A DNA stretch of 64,000 bases from Thalassobaculum fulvum. Its GTDB lineage: Bacteria; Pseudomonadota; Alphaproteobacteria; Thalassobaculales; Thalassobaculaceae. The number at the start of each line of letters is the position of its first letter. The stretch's first letter is position 1. This document shows positions 8,465 through 18,630 of this stretch, in pieces. The position numbers and the translations under genes were made by a program. The DNA lies in NCBI RefSeq assembly GCF_014652915.1, contig NZ_BMZS01000001.1:124001-188000 (forward strand), given 5' to 3'. The notes beneath the pieces are model-generated. The model saw only the letters and a program-made list of their open reading frames with translations, was not told the DNA's origin and searched no databases.

Positions 8465-9780
8465 GCGGCATCGAGCTCGGCCTCGCGGTGTTCGGCGGGA
8501 TGCTGGCGCTGATGGCGCTGCGGATGCCGATCGGCGTCGCGATGATGGTCGCCGGCGGCGGCGGCTTCGCGCTGATCGCCGGCTGGATCCCGCTGATCGC
8601 CCAGCTGAAGTCCAGCGCCTACTACCTGTTCTCCAGCTATTCGCTGACCGTGATCCCGCTGTTCCTGCTGATGGGGCAGTTCGCCACCAAGTCCGGCCTG
8701 TCGCGCGGCCTGTTCGGTGCCGCCAACGCCTGGCTGGGGCATCGGCCGGGCGGGATCGCGATGGCCGCCATCGGCGGCTGCGGCCTGTTCGGGGCGATCT
8801 GCGGATCCTCGCTGGCGACCGCCGCTACCATGGGCCAAGTGGCACTACCGGAGCTGAAGCGGTATAACTACTCGGGAGCGCTATCGACGGGAGCCCTTGC
8901 TGCGGGCGGGACTCTGGGGATTCTGATCCCGCCGTCGGTCATACTCGTGATCTACGCGATCCTGACCGAGCAGAACATCGCGAAGATGTTTCTGGCGGCC
9001 TTCGTACCGGGCATCCTGGCCGCCCTCGGCTATCTGCTGGCGATCGCCGTCTACGTCAGGCTGTACCCCGAGGAAGGCCCGGCCGGGCCCGAGCATCCGC
9101 TGCGCGAGAAGCTGCGGTCGCTGGTCGACATCTGGCCGGCCATGCTGATCTTCGTGCTGGTGATCGGCGGCATCTACACCGGCGTGTTCACGCCGACCGA
9201 GGCGGCGGCGTTCGGCGCGGTCGCGACCGGGCTGCTGGCGGCGGTCAAGGAAGGCATGGGCTGGCAGGGCCTGAAGGAATGCCTGCTGGGTGCCGCCGAG
9301 GCCTCGGCGATGATCTTCCTGATCCTGTTCGGGGCCGAGCTGTTCAACGGCTTCCTGGCGCTGACCCGCATGCCCGACACCCTGGCCGGGCTTATCGGCG
9401 GCAGCGGACTGCCGCCGCTGATGGTGCTGGCGGCCATGCTGGTGCTCTACCTGGTGCTCGGCTGCGTCATGGACAGCCTGTCGATGATCCTGCTGACCAT
9501 CCCGATCTTCTTCCCGATCATCATGGCGCTGGATTTCGGCCTGACGCCGGAGGGCACGGCCATCTGGTTCGGGGTGATCGCGCTGGTGGTCGTGGAGGTC
9601 GGGCTGATCACCCCGCCGGTCGGGATGAACGTGTTCATCATCAACTCGATGGCGCGCGACGTCCCGATGCTCGAGAGCTTCCGCGGGGTCCTGCCATTCC
9701 TGATCTCCGACGGCATCCGGGTGGTGGCGCTGATCGCCTTCCCGCCGCTGACCCTCTGGCTGGTGCGGCTCCTGGGCTGA
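8461..9780 (+). CDS. dctM: TRAP transporter large permease DctM
   Basis: 439 residues and about twelve hydrophobic segments. Conserved DctM features are PLFLLMGQFA, FGAICGSSLATAATMG, the half-loop GILIPPSVILVIYAILTEQ, and in the second half FTPTEAAAFGA and LITPPVGMNVFII. The two PP-containing loops form the paired sodium/substrate site of the ion-transporter superfamily. The start overlaps the dctQ stop. Codons between 8821 and 9010 end in A or T far more often than in the rest of the gene (CTA, GGA, ATA, TTT, GTA), an odd patch in the most conserved region. Confidence 0.94.
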   Translation: MSGIELGLAVFGGMLALMALRMPIGVAMMVAGGGGFALIAGWIPLIAQLKSSAYYLFSSYSLTVIPLFLLMGQFATKSGLSRGLFGAANAWLGHRPGGIAMAAIGGCGLFGAICGSSLATAATMGQVALPELKRYNYSGALSTGALAAGGTLGILIPPSVILVIYAILTEQNIAKMFLAAFVPGILAALGYLLAIAVYVRLYPEEGPAGPEHPLREKLRSLVDIWPAMLIFVLVIGGIYTGVFTPTEAAAFGAVATGLLAAVKEGMGWQGLKECLLGAAEASAMIFLILFGAELFNGFLALTRMPDTLAGLIGGSGLPPLMVLAAMLVLYLVLGCVMDSLSMILLTIPIFFPIIMALDFGLTPEGTAIWFGVIALVVVEVGLITPPVGMNVFIINSMARDVPMLESFRGVLPFLISDGIRVVALIAFPPLTLWLVRLLG

Positions 9781-9798
9781 CGACCCGGCCAGCGGCAG

Positions 9799-9840
9799 CT
9801 ATTCCGCGGCGGCTATTCCGCGGCGGCTATTCCGCTGCCG
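9799..9840. repeat. Three tandem copies of a 14-bp unit at the end of a gene
   Basis: The unit CTATTCCGCGGCGG occurs at 9799-9812 and 9813-9826, and with two mismatches at 9827-9840. On the minus strand every copy contains GAATAG, so the last codons and the stop codon of the peptidase gene are repeated twice beyond its true stop. Because 14 is not a multiple of three, the extra copies lie in different frames. Confidence 0.85.
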
Positions 9841-10603
9841 CCCGGGCCGACCGGGCGGCGCGGGCGCGCACCGCGGCGGCGAACGCCTGGAACAGTGCCC
9901 GGTCGACGCCGGCGCACGGCCGCGGCCATTCGGGATGCCACTGCACCCCCAGTGCGAAGCCCGGCGCCTCGGCGATCGAGATCGCCTCGACCACGCCGTC
10001 CGGGGCAGTCGCCTCGACCCGGACCCGCGGGCCCGGCCGGTCGACGCCCTGGCCGTGCAGCGAGTTGACCAGGTGCGGGCCCGGCCCGGCGATGCGTTCC
10101 AGCAGCCCGCCCGGCGTCGGCGCGATCGGATGGGCCTTGCGGTACTGCCAGTCGAACGGGACGTCCCGCCGCATCCGGTGGTCGAGCTTCGCGGGGTCGT
10201 CCTGGATCCGCTGCACCAGGGTGCCGCCGAACGCCACGTTCATCTCCTGCACGCCGCGGCAGAGCCCCAGGAGCGGCACGCCGGCGGCCACCGCCGCCCG
10301 GATTAGCGGCAGGGTCACGGCGTCGCGCGCCGGGTCGTGTTCCGCGGGATTCTCGGCGGGAGTGCCAAGGTAGTGCTCGGGATGCACGTTCGAGGGACTG
10401 CCGGTCAGGAGAATCCCGTCGAGCCGCCGGACCAGCACCTCGGGATGGATTCCCGCCGGCAGCGCCGGGATCATGACCGGGCAGGCGCCGACCTCGTCGA
10501 CGATCACCGTGACGTATTTCTCGGTGACCTTCTGGTAGGCGTGCGAATCGGTCTCGATCCGGCAGGCGGTGACTCCGATCAACGGCAGCCCAAGGTCGGT
10601 CAT
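9827..10603 (-). CDS. Gamma-glutamyl-gamma-aminobutyrate hydrolase family (peptidase C26)
   Basis: 258 residues with a class-I glutamine-amidotransferase fold. The nucleophile is in LLGLCRGVQEMNV (Cys about residue 115), and the His-Glu pair in GVQWHPEW near 222. The HPEHYL segment after GSPSNV fits PuuD-type enzymes, which free GABA or other amines from gamma-glutamyl conjugates in the cytoplasm. The family also includes spermidine- and ethanolamine-related hydrolases, so the substrate is open. A GGGGGAG ribosome site stands before the ATG. No putrescine-pathway genes are adjacent. Confidence 0.88.
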   Translation of the reverse strand: MTDLGLPLIGVTACRIETDSHAYQKVTEKYVTVIVDEVGACPVMIPALPAGIHPEVLVRRLDGILLTGSPSNVHPEHYLGTPAENPAEHDPARDAVTLPLIRAAVAAGVPLLGLCRGVQEMNVAFGGTLVQRIQDDPAKLDHRMRRDVPFDWQYRKAHPIAPTPGGLLERIAGPGPHLVNSLHGQGVDRPGPRVRVEATAPDGVVEAISIAEAPGFALGVQWHPEWPRPCAGVDRALFQAFAAAVRARAARSARAAAE

Positions 10604-10655
10604 GCTGGCTCCACTCCCCCGGCCGGCCCAGTTCCCCGGCGTGGGGCCAGACTAC

Positions 10656-10691
10656 GCCGGACCGCCGGCGGTCCGCCACCGGCGGTCCGGC
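10656..10691 (-). terminator. Strong hairpin downstream of lolA
   Basis: A perfect 13-bp stem (10656-10668 with 10679-10691) encloses a 10-nt loop. It lies 35 bp past the lolA stop and before the C26 peptidase gene. There is no T-run after the stem on the minus strand, so it may be a transcript-stabilising or attenuating structure rather than a classical intrinsic terminator. Confidence 0.5.
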
Positions 10692-10725
10692 AACACTGCA
10701 TTCCCGCCGCGGCGACGGAGGTCGT

Positions 10726-11394
10726 TCAGCGCCCGACCTCGTCGCCGGGCTTGTCGAAGGCCTTCGGCCGGAACAGCTCGTTGGGGATCGAGACCCCGAA
10801 CTCCGGGTCGAGCAGGGCGACCTTCACCGAGACCTGCTGGGCGTCGACGATGATCCACTGCTTGAGCTGCAACGGCTTGTCCTGGAACGCCAGGGTCACG
10901 TAGCCGTGTTCGGGGTGCTCGCGCTGCCGGACCGTCAGCCGCAGGACGTTGGCCTCCTTGCGGACGCCGTCGACGATCAGCTTGTCGTCGAACCGGACGT
11001 CGTCGTCGACCAGCACGCTGAGCGGCGAGGTGAAGAGCGGGATCTGGTTGGTCTGCTTGAGCTCAAGATCCTGGTACGTAATAAGAATTCCGTCCGATGT
11101 AATGAGTATCGGCGAAGGTGGATCGTACTCGAACCGCATGTGGCCGGGGCGCCGCAGCCAGACCGTCCCCTTGGCCACGTTGCCGGTCGAGCTGGCCTGC
11201 AGGAAGGTCGAGCGCATCGAGGTGATGCTGTTGAAGTATTTCTCGACCCGCGCGATGTCGGCGCGGTCCTCGGCGCTCAGGGAGGCGGCCGAAGCGGTCG
11301 CGGACAGGGTCACGGAAGCGGCGCCGGCCAGCAGGCCGGCGGCGATCGCGATGCCCGAGAGGGCGGATGTCAGGGTGCGCAGCATGTGCCTCAT
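10726..11394 (-). CDS. lolA: Outer-membrane lipoprotein carrier protein LolA
   Basis: 222 residues. A signal peptide with a hydrophobic core (about residues 10-30) ends near ATASA. The mature protein carries the LolA pattern: FNSITSMRSTFLQ, GTVWLRRPGHMRFEYDPP, and a central YQDLELKQTNQIPL. LolA ferries lipoproteins across the periplasm from LolCDE to LolB. It lies downstream of ftsK on the same strand, an order also seen in other alphaproteobacteria, with an 87-bp gap. An internal ATG three codons later (MLRTL) is an equally possible start. Confidence 0.92.
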   Translation of the reverse strand: MRHMLRTLTSALSGIAIAAGLLAGAASVTLSATASAASLSAEDRADIARVEKYFNSITSMRSTFLQASSTGNVAKGTVWLRRPGHMRFEYDPPSPILITSDGILITYQDLELKQTNQIPLFTSPLSVLVDDDVRFDDKLIVDGVRKEANVLRLTVRQREHPEHGYVTLAFQDKPLQLKQWIIVDAQQVSVKVALLDPEFGVSIPNELFRPKAFDKPGDEVGR

Positions 11395-11481
11395 GTGCCC
11401 CCGGCGGCCGGCCGGATCAAGCGGCGTTTTGCGGGCGGTCGCGTGGCGCTCCCGCGGCAGACGACGCTCCGGCCGCGGGGC

Positions 11482-13980
11482 TCAGCGCTCGGAGTGGTCG
11501 CCGACCAGCACCTCGCGCTTGCCGACGTGGTTGGCCTGGCTGACCACGCCCTCGCTCTCCATGCGCTCGACCAGGGTGGCGGCGCGGTTGTAGCCGATCT
11601 TCAGGTGGCGCTGGATGAACGACGTCGAGCACTTGCCCTCGCGCGCCACGACCGCCACCGCCTGGTCGTACAGGTCGTCGCCGGACGAGCCGCCGGCCTC
11701 GCCGCCGCCGAAGCCGAGCGGGTCGCCGAGGCCGTCGTCGTCCTCGGTGATGCTGTCGTCGTATTCCGGCTCGCCCTGGGTCTTCAGGTGGCGCACCACG
11801 TCCTCGACTTCCTCGTCCGAGCAGAACGGGCCGTGCACGCGGGTGATCCGGCCGCCGCCGGCCATGTACAGCATGTCGCCCTGGCCGAGCAGCTGTTCCG
11901 CCCCCTGCTCGCCGAGGATCGTGCGGCTGTCGATCTTGGAGGTGACCTGGAAGCTGATCCGGGTCGGGAAGTTGGCCTTGATGGTGCCGGTGATGACGTC
12001 GACCGAGGGCCGCTGGGTCGCCATGATGACGTGGATGCCGGCGGCCCGCGCCATCTGCGCCAGCCGCTGCACCGCGCCCTCGATGTCCTTGCCGGCCACC
12101 AGCATCAGGTCGGCGACCTCGTCGATCACCACCACGATGAACGGCAGCGGCGTCAGGTCGAGCGGCTCCTCCTCGAACACCGGCTTGCCGGTGTCGGCGT
12201 CGAAGCCGGTCTGCACCCGGCGCTTCAGCACCTCGCCCTTCTTGATCGCCTCGGCGATGCGGGCGTTGTAGCCCTCGATGTTGCGCACCCCGAGCTTCGA
12301 CATCGCCCGGTAGCGGCTCTCCATCTCGCGCACCGTCCACTTCAGCGCGACCACCGCCTTCTTCGGGTCGGTCACGACCGGCGACAGCAGGTGCGGGATG
12401 CCGTCGTACACCGACAGCTCCAGCATCTTCGGGTCGATCATGATGAAGCGGCAGCGTTCCGGCGGCAGCCGGTACAGCAGCGACAGGATCATGGTGTTGA
12501 CCGCCACCGACTTGCCGGAGCCGGTGGTGCCGGCGATCAGCAGGTGCGGCATGCGGGCCAGGTCGACCGCCACCGGCGCGCCGCCGATGTCCTTGCCGAG
12601 CGCGATCGTCAGCTTGCCGCCACTGCCGGCGTAGGAGTCGGATTCCAGGATCTCGCGCAGGTACACGGTCTCGCGCCGGCTGTTCGGCAGCTCGATGCCG
12701 ATGACGTTGCGGCCCGGCACCACGGCGACCCGCACCGACACCGCGCTCATCGAACGGGCGATGTCGTCGGACAGGCCGATCACCCGCGACGACTTGGTGC
12801 CGGGCGCCGGCTCCAGTTCGTACAGGGTGACCACCGGGCCGTAGCGGACCTTGCCGATGGTGCCCTTGACCCCGAAGTCCTGGAGCACCGATTCCAGCAT
12901 CCGGGCGTTCTGCTCGAGCGAATCCTCGTCCGGCCCGTGGCCGGCGGCCGGCGGGTCGGTCAGCAGGTCGAGCGCCGGATAGTCGTAGTCGCCGGTCGGG
13001 CCGAGATCCAGGGACCGCTGGCCGGAGCTCGACGGCCGCGCCGGGCGGGCCGGCTTCTCGACCCGCTTGGCCGCCCGCTGCGCCGCCCGGACCGCAGCCG
13101 CCGGGGCCTCGTCGGAGTCGTCCTCGACCGGGCGCGGCGCGACGACACGCCCTCGGGCCGGCCGGTCCTCGACCTCGAACGGTGACCCGTCCCGATCCGC
13201 GTCCCCATCGTCCTCGGACACCGGCCCGCGACGCAGCCGGGGCTCGCGCCGGGCCTCGCGGCCGCGGGCCAGCGCGCGTGCCCCGAGCTCGGCACCGAGG
13301 CGCGCCCCGGCCCCGGCGCCGCGCCAGCCCAGCCGGGCGCCGCGGCCGGCCTGGCCGCCGGCGCCGCGGCCCAGGGTCCAGAGCCCGACCGCCGCCTCGC
13401 GCAGGCCGTAGCCGACGCACCACAGCGCCAGCCCGGTCGCCAGCAGCCCGGCCAGGACCGCCACCGGGACGATGCCGCCGACCGGCTCGAGATACGGCAT
13501 CAGCCGGCCGGCCGGCTGCAGGATCAGCTGTCCGAGAAACCCGCCCAGGCCGGCCCGCAGCGGCCAGGTCGGCGGCACCGGCGCGGCGGCGGCAGCCAGG
13601 GTCGCGAAGGCCAGCGCCGGCGGCAGCAGGACGACCCGCAGGGCCGGCCGGCCGATCGCCTCGTGGCGCAGCATCCGCCAGCCCCAGACCGCCGGCAGCA
13701 GCACCAGCAGCGCACTGGCCACGCCCAGCGACTGCAGCAGCAGGTCGGCGACCACCGCGCCCGCCAGGCCGAGCGGGTTGGCGACGTCGCGGCCGGCCGC
13801 GGCGCCGGCGGTGTTGAGCGACGGATCGGCGGCATCGAAGCCGACCAGCGCCACGGCCAGCGCCGCCGCCAGCGCCACAAGCGCCACGCCGGCGATCTCG
13901 GCCGCGCGCCGCTTCAGGTAGCGGCTCGCCACGTCCGGCAACAGGGTTCTCGTCTGGCCTCGACTGCTGGCACGCGCCAT
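11482..13980 (-). CDS. ftsK: DNA translocase FtsK
   Basis: 832 residues, the usual length. The N-terminal third holds about four membrane spans (roughly residues 27-170) that anchor it at the septum. A charged Arg/Asp-rich linker follows. The motor domain carries Walker A GTTGSGKS (about 482-490), Walker [14 protein letters not shown] and the MATQRPS motif. The last 65 residues form the gamma winged helix that reads KOPS sites ([20 protein letters not shown]). FtsK pumps chromosome termini across the closing septum and activates XerCD. The start at MARASSRG is chosen because the upstream frame is poor; an AT-rich strip at 14060-14080 probably holds its promoter. Confidence 0.95.
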   Translation of the reverse strand: MARASSRGQTRTLLPDVASRYLKRRAAEIAGVALVALAAALAVALVGFDAADPSLNTAGAAAGRDVANPLGLAGAVVADLLLQSLGVASALLVLLPAVWGWRMLRHEAIGRPALRVVLLPPALAFATLAAAAAPVPPTWPLRAGLGGFLGQLILQPAGRLMPYLEPVGGIVPVAVLAGLLATGLALWCVGYGLREAAVGLWTLGRGAGGQAGRGARLGWRGAGAGARLGAELGARALARGREARREPRLRRGPVSEDDGDADRDGSPFEVEDRPARGRVVAPRPVEDDSDEAPAAAVRAAQRAAKRVEKPARPARPSSSGQRSLDLGPTGDYDYPALDLLTDPPAAGHGPDEDSLEQNARMLESVLQDFGVKGTIGKVRYGPVVTLYELEPAPGTKSSRVIGLSDDIARSMSAVSVRVAVVPGRNVIGIELPNSRRETVYLREILESDSYAGSGGKLTIALGKDIGGAPVAVDLARMPHLLIAGTTGSGKSVAVNTMILSLLYRLPPERCRFIMIDPKMLELSVYDGIPHLLSPVVTDPKKAVVALKWTVREMESRYRAMSKLGVRNIEGYNARIAEAIKKGEVLKRRVQTGFDADTGKPVFEEEPLDLTPLPFIVVVIDEVADLMLVAGKDIEGAVQRLAQMARAAGIHVIMATQRPSVDVITGTIKANFPTRISFQVTSKIDSRTILGEQGAEQLLGQGDMLYMAGGGRITRVHGPFCSDEEVEDVVRHLKTQGEPEYDDSITEDDDGLGDPLGFGGGEAGGSSGDDLYDQAVAVVAREGKCSTSFIQRHLKIGYNRAATLVERMESEGVVSQANHVGKREVLVGDHSER

Positions 13981-14150
13981 GGTTCCGCCGTCCCCGTCCC
14001 GGCACGACACCTTCCCCGACCGCGGGGGCGCGCCGTATCGGTTTTGTTCCAATCCGGGATATACTCTATACGACAGGGTATTAGCGGGCAACCTTCAGCC
14101 GCCGAGTAAGCATTCGACGATCGAGTCGCCGGCCCCCCTGCCATGACCGC

Positions 14151-14185
14151 AAGAAAACGGGCCCGGAGGCAAGCCGCCGGGCCCG
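14151..14185 (-). terminator. Intrinsic terminator for glnK-amtB
   Basis: A perfect 9-bp GC stem (14158-14166 with 14177-14185) is followed on the minus strand by TTTTCTT. This is a classical Rho-independent terminator, about 60 bp beyond the amtB stop. Confidence 0.75.
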
Positions 14186-14203
14186 AGTCGAGGGAGAGTG
14201 GAG

Positions 14204-14239
14204 GGCCCGTGCCGGCCCCTGGCGGAGCCGGCACGGGCC
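14204..14239 (-). terminator. Second hairpin directly after amtB
   Basis: A perfect 13-bp stem (14204-14216 with 14227-14239) and a 10-nt loop begin eight bases after the amtB stop. It has no T-run of its own and precedes the true terminator, so it may protect the 3' end of the ammonium-transporter mRNA. Confidence 0.6.
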
Positions 14240-14246
14240 GTCAGGT

Positions 14247-15584
14247 TCAGATGGTCTGGGAGCCGCGCCCGAACTCGGGGTACGCCTCCAGGCCGCACTC
14301 GGCACGGTCGAGGCCCATGTCCTCGTCCTCCTCGCTCGGCCGCAGGCCCATCACGGTCTTCAGGACCAGCCAGACGACGCCGCTGGTGACCAGCATGAAC
14401 ACGCCGACCGCCACGATGCCGATGATCTGGTTCACGAAGCTGGCGTCGCCGTTCGAGAACGCCACGGCGATGGTCCCCCAGATGCCGCACACCAGGTGCA
14501 CCGGGATCGCACCGACCACGTCGTCGATCTTCAGCTTGTCCAGGGTCGGGACCGCGAACACGACCAGCAGGCCGCCGACCGCGCCGACGAAGACCGCCAT
14601 GCCGACCGACGGGGCCAGCGGCTCGGCGGTGATCGCCACCAGGCCGCCCAGCGCGCCGTTCAGCGCCATGGTCAGGTCGACCTTCTTGTACATGATCGAG
14701 GTCAGGATCACCGCGACCACCACGCCGGCCGCGGCCGCGATGTTGGTGTTCACGTAGATCGCCGCGATCGACACGATGTCGGCCGCCGATCCCATGGCCA
14801 GCTGCGAGCCGCCGTTGAAACCGAACCAGCCGAGCCACAGGATGAAGGTCCCGAGGGTCGCCAGCGGCAGGTTCGAGCCCGGCATCGGGTTCACCGAGCC
14901 GTCCTTGTTGAACTTGCCGCGCCGCGCCCCGAGGATGACGGCGCCGGTGAGGGCCGCCCAGCCGCCGACCGAGTGCACGATGGTCGAGCCGGCGAAGTCC
15001 AGGAAGCCGAGCTCGCTCAGCCAGCCGCCGCCCCAGCTCCAGGAACCCTGGATCGGGTACAGCACGCCGGTCAGCACCACCGTGAAGATCAGGAACGGCA
15101 GCAGCTTGATGCGCTCGGCCAGCGTGCCCGACACGATCGAGGCGGCGGTCGCCACGAACACCATCTGGAAGAACCAGTCGGAGGCCGCGGCATAGGCCGA
15201 CTCGTCGGCATTGAACACGAAGCCGTCCGCGGTCACCTGGGCGTCGGCCGCCGACCATGGGCTCGGCGTCCCGAAGTAGCCGCCGTCGACGCCGGAGTAC
15301 ATCAGGTTGTAGCCGATGATCCAGTACAGCAGGCCGGCGATCGAATAGAGGGCGATGTTCTTGGTGCACTGCATCGCGGTGTTCTTGGACCGGACCAGCC
15401 CGGCCTCGAGCATCGCGAAGCCGGCGGCCATCCACATCACCAGGAAGCCGTGCAGCAGGAAGGAGAGGCTGTTCAGGATGTAGACCGTCTCCGGGTCAAC
15501 CGCGGCGGATGCCGTGTGCGCGAAGCCGATGGTCGCTGCACTGGTGGCGAACGCCAGAAGGCTGAAGGTCGTGAACTTCTTCAT
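14247..15584 (-). CDS. amtB: Ammonium transporter AmtB
   Basis: 445 residues. A cleavable signal peptide (about 1-24) precedes eleven membrane spans, as in bacterial Amt proteins. Signature stretches include the DxFxxxN-like DPETVYILNSLSFLLH, TIVHSVGGWAALTGA, which carries the first pore His, FNGGSQLAMGSAAD, and VHLVCGIWGTIA with the second pore-lining His. It conducts ammonium across the inner membrane and is blocked by GlnK. It lies 22 bp downstream of glnK on the same strand, the standard alphaproteobacterial order. The start MKKFTTFS follows a G-rich ribosome site. Confidence 0.96.
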   Translation of the reverse strand: MKKFTTFSLLAFATSAATIGFAHTASAAVDPETVYILNSLSFLLHGFLVMWMAAGFAMLEAGLVRSKNTAMQCTKNIALYSIAGLLYWIIGYNLMYSGVDGGYFGTPSPWSAADAQVTADGFVFNADESAYAAASDWFFQMVFVATAASIVSGTLAERIKLLPFLIFTVVLTGVLYPIQGSWSWGGGWLSELGFLDFAGSTIVHSVGGWAALTGAVILGARRGKFNKDGSVNPMPGSNLPLATLGTFILWLGWFGFNGGSQLAMGSAADIVSIAAIYVNTNIAAAAGVVVAVILTSIMYKKVDLTMALNGALGGLVAITAEPLAPSVGMAVFVGAVGGLLVVFAVPTLDKLKIDDVVGAIPVHLVCGIWGTIAVAFSNGDASFVNQIIGIVAVGVFMLVTSGVVWLVLKTVMGLRPSEEDEDMGLDRAECGLEAYPEFGRGSQTI

Positions 15585-15606
15585 CGTAGGTTTCCCCCGC
15601 CTTGTC

Positions 15607-16306
<700 letters not shown>

Positions 16307-17515
16307 ATGCAACGGGCGGATGCGGTGATCGCGGGGGCGGCGCTGTCGGGCCTGTCGGTCGCGCTGGCCCTGGCCGAGGCCGGGCTCGAGGTGGTGATCG
16401 TCGACCGCACCGACCCGCGCGCCGCAGTCGCGGGGGACGGAGACATCCGGACCACGGCGATCTCGCTGTCGTCGCGGCGCCTGCTGACCGCGCTCGGGGC
16501 CTGGGACGCGGTCGCCGACCGCGCCGAGCCGATCCTGGACATCCGGGTCTCCGACGGCGATTCGCCGATCCACCTGCACTACGACCACCGGACGGTCGGC
16601 GACGAGCCGATGGGCCACATCATCGTCAACAACGACCTGAAGAAGGCGCTGCTCGACCGCCTGGCGACGTTCCCGGGCGTCACCATCGCGCCGCCGGGCG
16701 CGATCGCCGAACTGGCGATCACGCCGGGCGCCGCCAGCCTCGTCCTGGCCGACGGCCGGCGGCTCTCCGGCGCGGTCGTGGTCGGCGCCGACGGCCGGGA
16801 ATCGGCGGTGCGCGCGCTCGCCGGCCTCAGGGTCACCCGCCTGCCCTACCGGCAGTCGAGCATCGTCGACACCATCGGCCACGACCGGCCGCACCACGGC
16901 CTGGCGCACGAGCGCTTCCTGCCCGGCGGCCCGGTCGCGCTGCTGCCGCTGTCCGGCAACCGCTCGGCCCTGGTGTGGACCGAACGCACCGCGGTCGCCG
17001 AGCGGATCGCAAGGCTCGACGACGACGCGTTCGCGGCGGCGCTGACCGAACGGTTCGGCGATTCCTTCGGCACCCTGCGGCCGCTCGGGCCGCGCCGGGT
17101 GTTCCCGCTGGAACTGGTGGTGGCCGAGCGCTTCGTGGCGGAGCGGGTGGCCCTGGTCGGCGATGCCGCCCACGCCATGCACCCGGTCGCCGGCCAGGGC
17201 TTCAATCTCGGCCTGCGCGACGTCGCCGCCCTGGCCGAGGTGATGGCCGACGCGGTCCGGCTCGGCCTCGACCCGGGCTCGGCCACGGTGCTGCGGGACT
17301 ACCAGCGCCGCCGGCGGTTCGACGCCGCCAGCCTGATGGCCTCGACCGATGGGCTGGTCCGGCTGTTCTCCAACGACATCGGCCCGGTGCGCGGGGTCCG
17401 CGACCTCGGCCTCGGCGTGGTCGAGCGGATCCCCCCGTTCAAGCGGATGGCGATCCGGCACGCCATGGGCACCCTCGGCACCCTGCCCCGGCTGCTGCGC
17501 GGCGAACCGGTCTGA
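16307..17515 (+). CDS. UbiH/UbiF/COQ6-family FAD monooxygenase
   Basis: 402 residues. The dinucleotide-binding motif near the N-terminus is an unusual VIAGAALSGLSVALALAEAG, with Ala-Ala-Leu in place of the common Gly-Gly-Pro. The family hallmark VALVGDAAHAMHPVAGQG binds the FAD ribityl chain, and GADGRESAVR is the DG motif. Such enzymes hydroxylate the ring of ubiquinone precursors at the inner membrane face. Which ring position is modified cannot be told from sequence. The start follows GGGAG. The gene is followed by crcB after 14 bp. Confidence 0.88.
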   Translation: MQRADAVIAGAALSGLSVALALAEAGLEVVIVDRTDPRAAVAGDGDIRTTAISLSSRRLLTALGAWDAVADRAEPILDIRVSDGDSPIHLHYDHRTVGDEPMGHIIVNNDLKKALLDRLATFPGVTIAPPGAIAELAITPGAASLVLADGRRLSGAVVVGADGRESAVRALAGLRVTRLPYRQSSIVDTIGHDRPHHGLAHERFLPGGPVALLPLSGNRSALVWTERTAVAERIARLDDDAFAAALTERFGDSFGTLRPLGPRRVFPLELVVAERFVAERVALVGDAAHAMHPVAGQGFNLGLRDVAALAEVMADAVRLGLDPGSATVLRDYQRRRRFDAASLMASTDGLVRLFSNDIGPVRGVRDLGLGVVERIPPFKRMAIRHAMGTLGTLPRLLRGEPV

Positions 17516-17529
17516 ACGGGCGCGACGCG

Positions 17530-17916
17530 ATGCTCGGTAACCTCCTGCTGGTCGCGATCGGGAGCGCCGTCGGCGGCGTCGGACGCTACGCCGTAGGCCT
17601 GCTGCTGCCCTACGACCCGACCGGTCCGAGCCTGCCGATCGCCACCCTGCTGGTGAACCTGTCCGGCTCGCTGGCGATCGGGCTGATCTCCGGCCTCGCC
17701 ATGCCCGGCGGCATCCTGGCCTCGGTGCCGAGCCTCAACCTGTTCATGACCGCCGGCATCCTCGGCGGCTTCACGACGTTCTCGGCGTTCAGCGAGCAGA
17801 CCGCCCAGATGCTGGCCGAGGGCGAGCCGTTCCTGGTCGTCACCTACGCCACCATGCTGGTCTGGGGATGCGTCGCGTCCGCCGCCATCGGCCTGTACCT
17901 CGGCACCCGGATCTGA
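17530..17916 (+). CDS. crcB: Fluoride channel CrcB/Fluc
   Basis: 128 residues with four hydrophobic helices, the standard size of this dual-topology dimer. Conserved stretches are GGVGRYAVG at the first helix, the pore Asn in TLLVNLSGSLAIG and the central-sodium motif GGFTTFSAFS. It expels fluoride passively. No fluoride riboswitch is seen upstream, because the gene follows the UbiH-family gene by only 14 bp and probably shares its transcript. Confidence 0.93.
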   Translation: MLGNLLLVAIGSAVGGVGRYAVGLLLPYDPTGPSLPIATLLVNLSGSLAIGLISGLAMPGGILASVPSLNLFMTAGILGGFTTFSAFSEQTAQMLAEGEPFLVVTYATMLVWGCVASAAIGLYLGTRI

Positions 17917-17929
17917 GCGTCGGAGTCGC

Positions 17930-18313
17930 TCAGCCGTCCCGGCTCAGCCCCTTGGCCGCGAGCTCGGCGGCGTAGGCGGCCAGCATCGCGTCGCCCTCGG
18001 TCCCGAGCTTGTGCAGGTACCGCCAGGTATAGATGCCGGAGGAATGGCCGTCGTCGAAGCCGATCCGCACCGCGTAGTTGCCGACCGGCTCGACCGAGAC
18101 GATCGCCACCCCCGCCTTGCCGGCGACCAGCGTCTTGCTGCCGGCGCCATGGCCCTGGACCTCGGCCGACGGGCTCTCGACCCGCAGCAGCTCGGCCGGG
18201 ATGGTTAGCGCCGGCCCGTCCTGGAAGCCGACGGTCAGGCTGCGGCGGTCGCCGGCGACCCGGATCTCGGTCGGCCAGTGCGGCGTGTCGAAGCGGTCGT
18301 CGGTCGGGCTCAT
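17930..18313 (-). CDS. DUF971 protein (gamma-butyrobetaine hydroxylase-like N-terminal domain)
   Basis: 127 residues consisting of the DUF971 domain alone. Typical stretches are [17 protein letters not shown] and the near-terminal [19 protein letters not shown]. In this family the domain is the N-terminal part of gamma-butyrobetaine hydroxylase and also occurs alone, with links to iron-sulfur carrier proteins in other lineages. The start codon overlaps the stop of the Trm112-like gene (ATGA), making it the last gene of a run of three or more. No catalytic role can be assigned. Confidence 0.85.
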   Translation of the reverse strand: MSPTDDRFDTPHWPTEIRVAGDRRSLTVGFQDGPALTIPAELLRVESPSAEVQGHGAGSKTLVAGKAGVAIVSVEPVGNYAVRIGFDDGHSSGIYTWRYLHKLGTEGDAMLAAYAAELAAKGLSRDG

Positions 18314-18630
18314 CGTCCGTCACCTGGTTGTTGGCCGTCCCCCGGCTGGCCGTCCCCCGGCTGGCCGTCCCCCGGCTGGCCGTCCCCCGGGTGATCTTCC
18401 CCCGGCTGGTCGTCCAGCGAGCGCGCCTCCTCGACCAGCATGATCGGCACCCCGTCGCGGATCGGGAACGCCAGCCGGGCGGTCTCGCTGATCAGCTCGC
18501 CGGCCGCGCGGTCGTAGACCAGCTGGCGCTTGCTGACCGGGCAGACCAGGATCTCCAGCAGCTTCGGGTCGACGGTGCTGCCGCCGGCGGGCCGCCGGCC
18601 CGAACCGGCCGCGGTCTCAGTGTCGGACAT
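18310..18630 (-). CDS. Trm112/YcaR-family protein with a repeat-expanded tail
   Basis: 106 residues. The core (about 18-72) matches the Trm112/YcaR family: [17 protein letters not shown], then [20 protein letters not shown]. Only the first Cys of the usual pair is kept, so zinc binding is doubtful. The last 30 residues are PGDGQ repeats made by a 15-bp tandem duplication. Family members act as small activator subunits of methyltransferases, although bacterial members are poorly studied. It overlaps the upstream Lon-domain gene by 14 bp and the DUF971 gene by 4 bp. Confidence 0.85.
   Translation of the reverse strand: MSDTETAAGSGRRPAGGSTVDPKLLEILVCPVSKRQLVYDRAAGELISETARLAFPIRDGVPIMLVEEARSLDDQPGEDHPGDGQPGDGQPGDGQPGDGQQPGDGR
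18333..18407. repeat. Five tandem 15-bp units in the Trm112 tail
   Basis: The unit GGCCGTCCCCCGGCT is present at 18333, 18348, 18363, 18378 and 18393, with the last two copies slightly altered. Each unit adds one PGDGQ-type pentapeptide in frame. Confidence 0.95.

Noticed and set aside
10906-13185. A 759-codon plus-strand frame over lolA and ftsK
   Set aside because: Repetitive His/Val/Asp composition without motifs; both minus-strand genes are full length.
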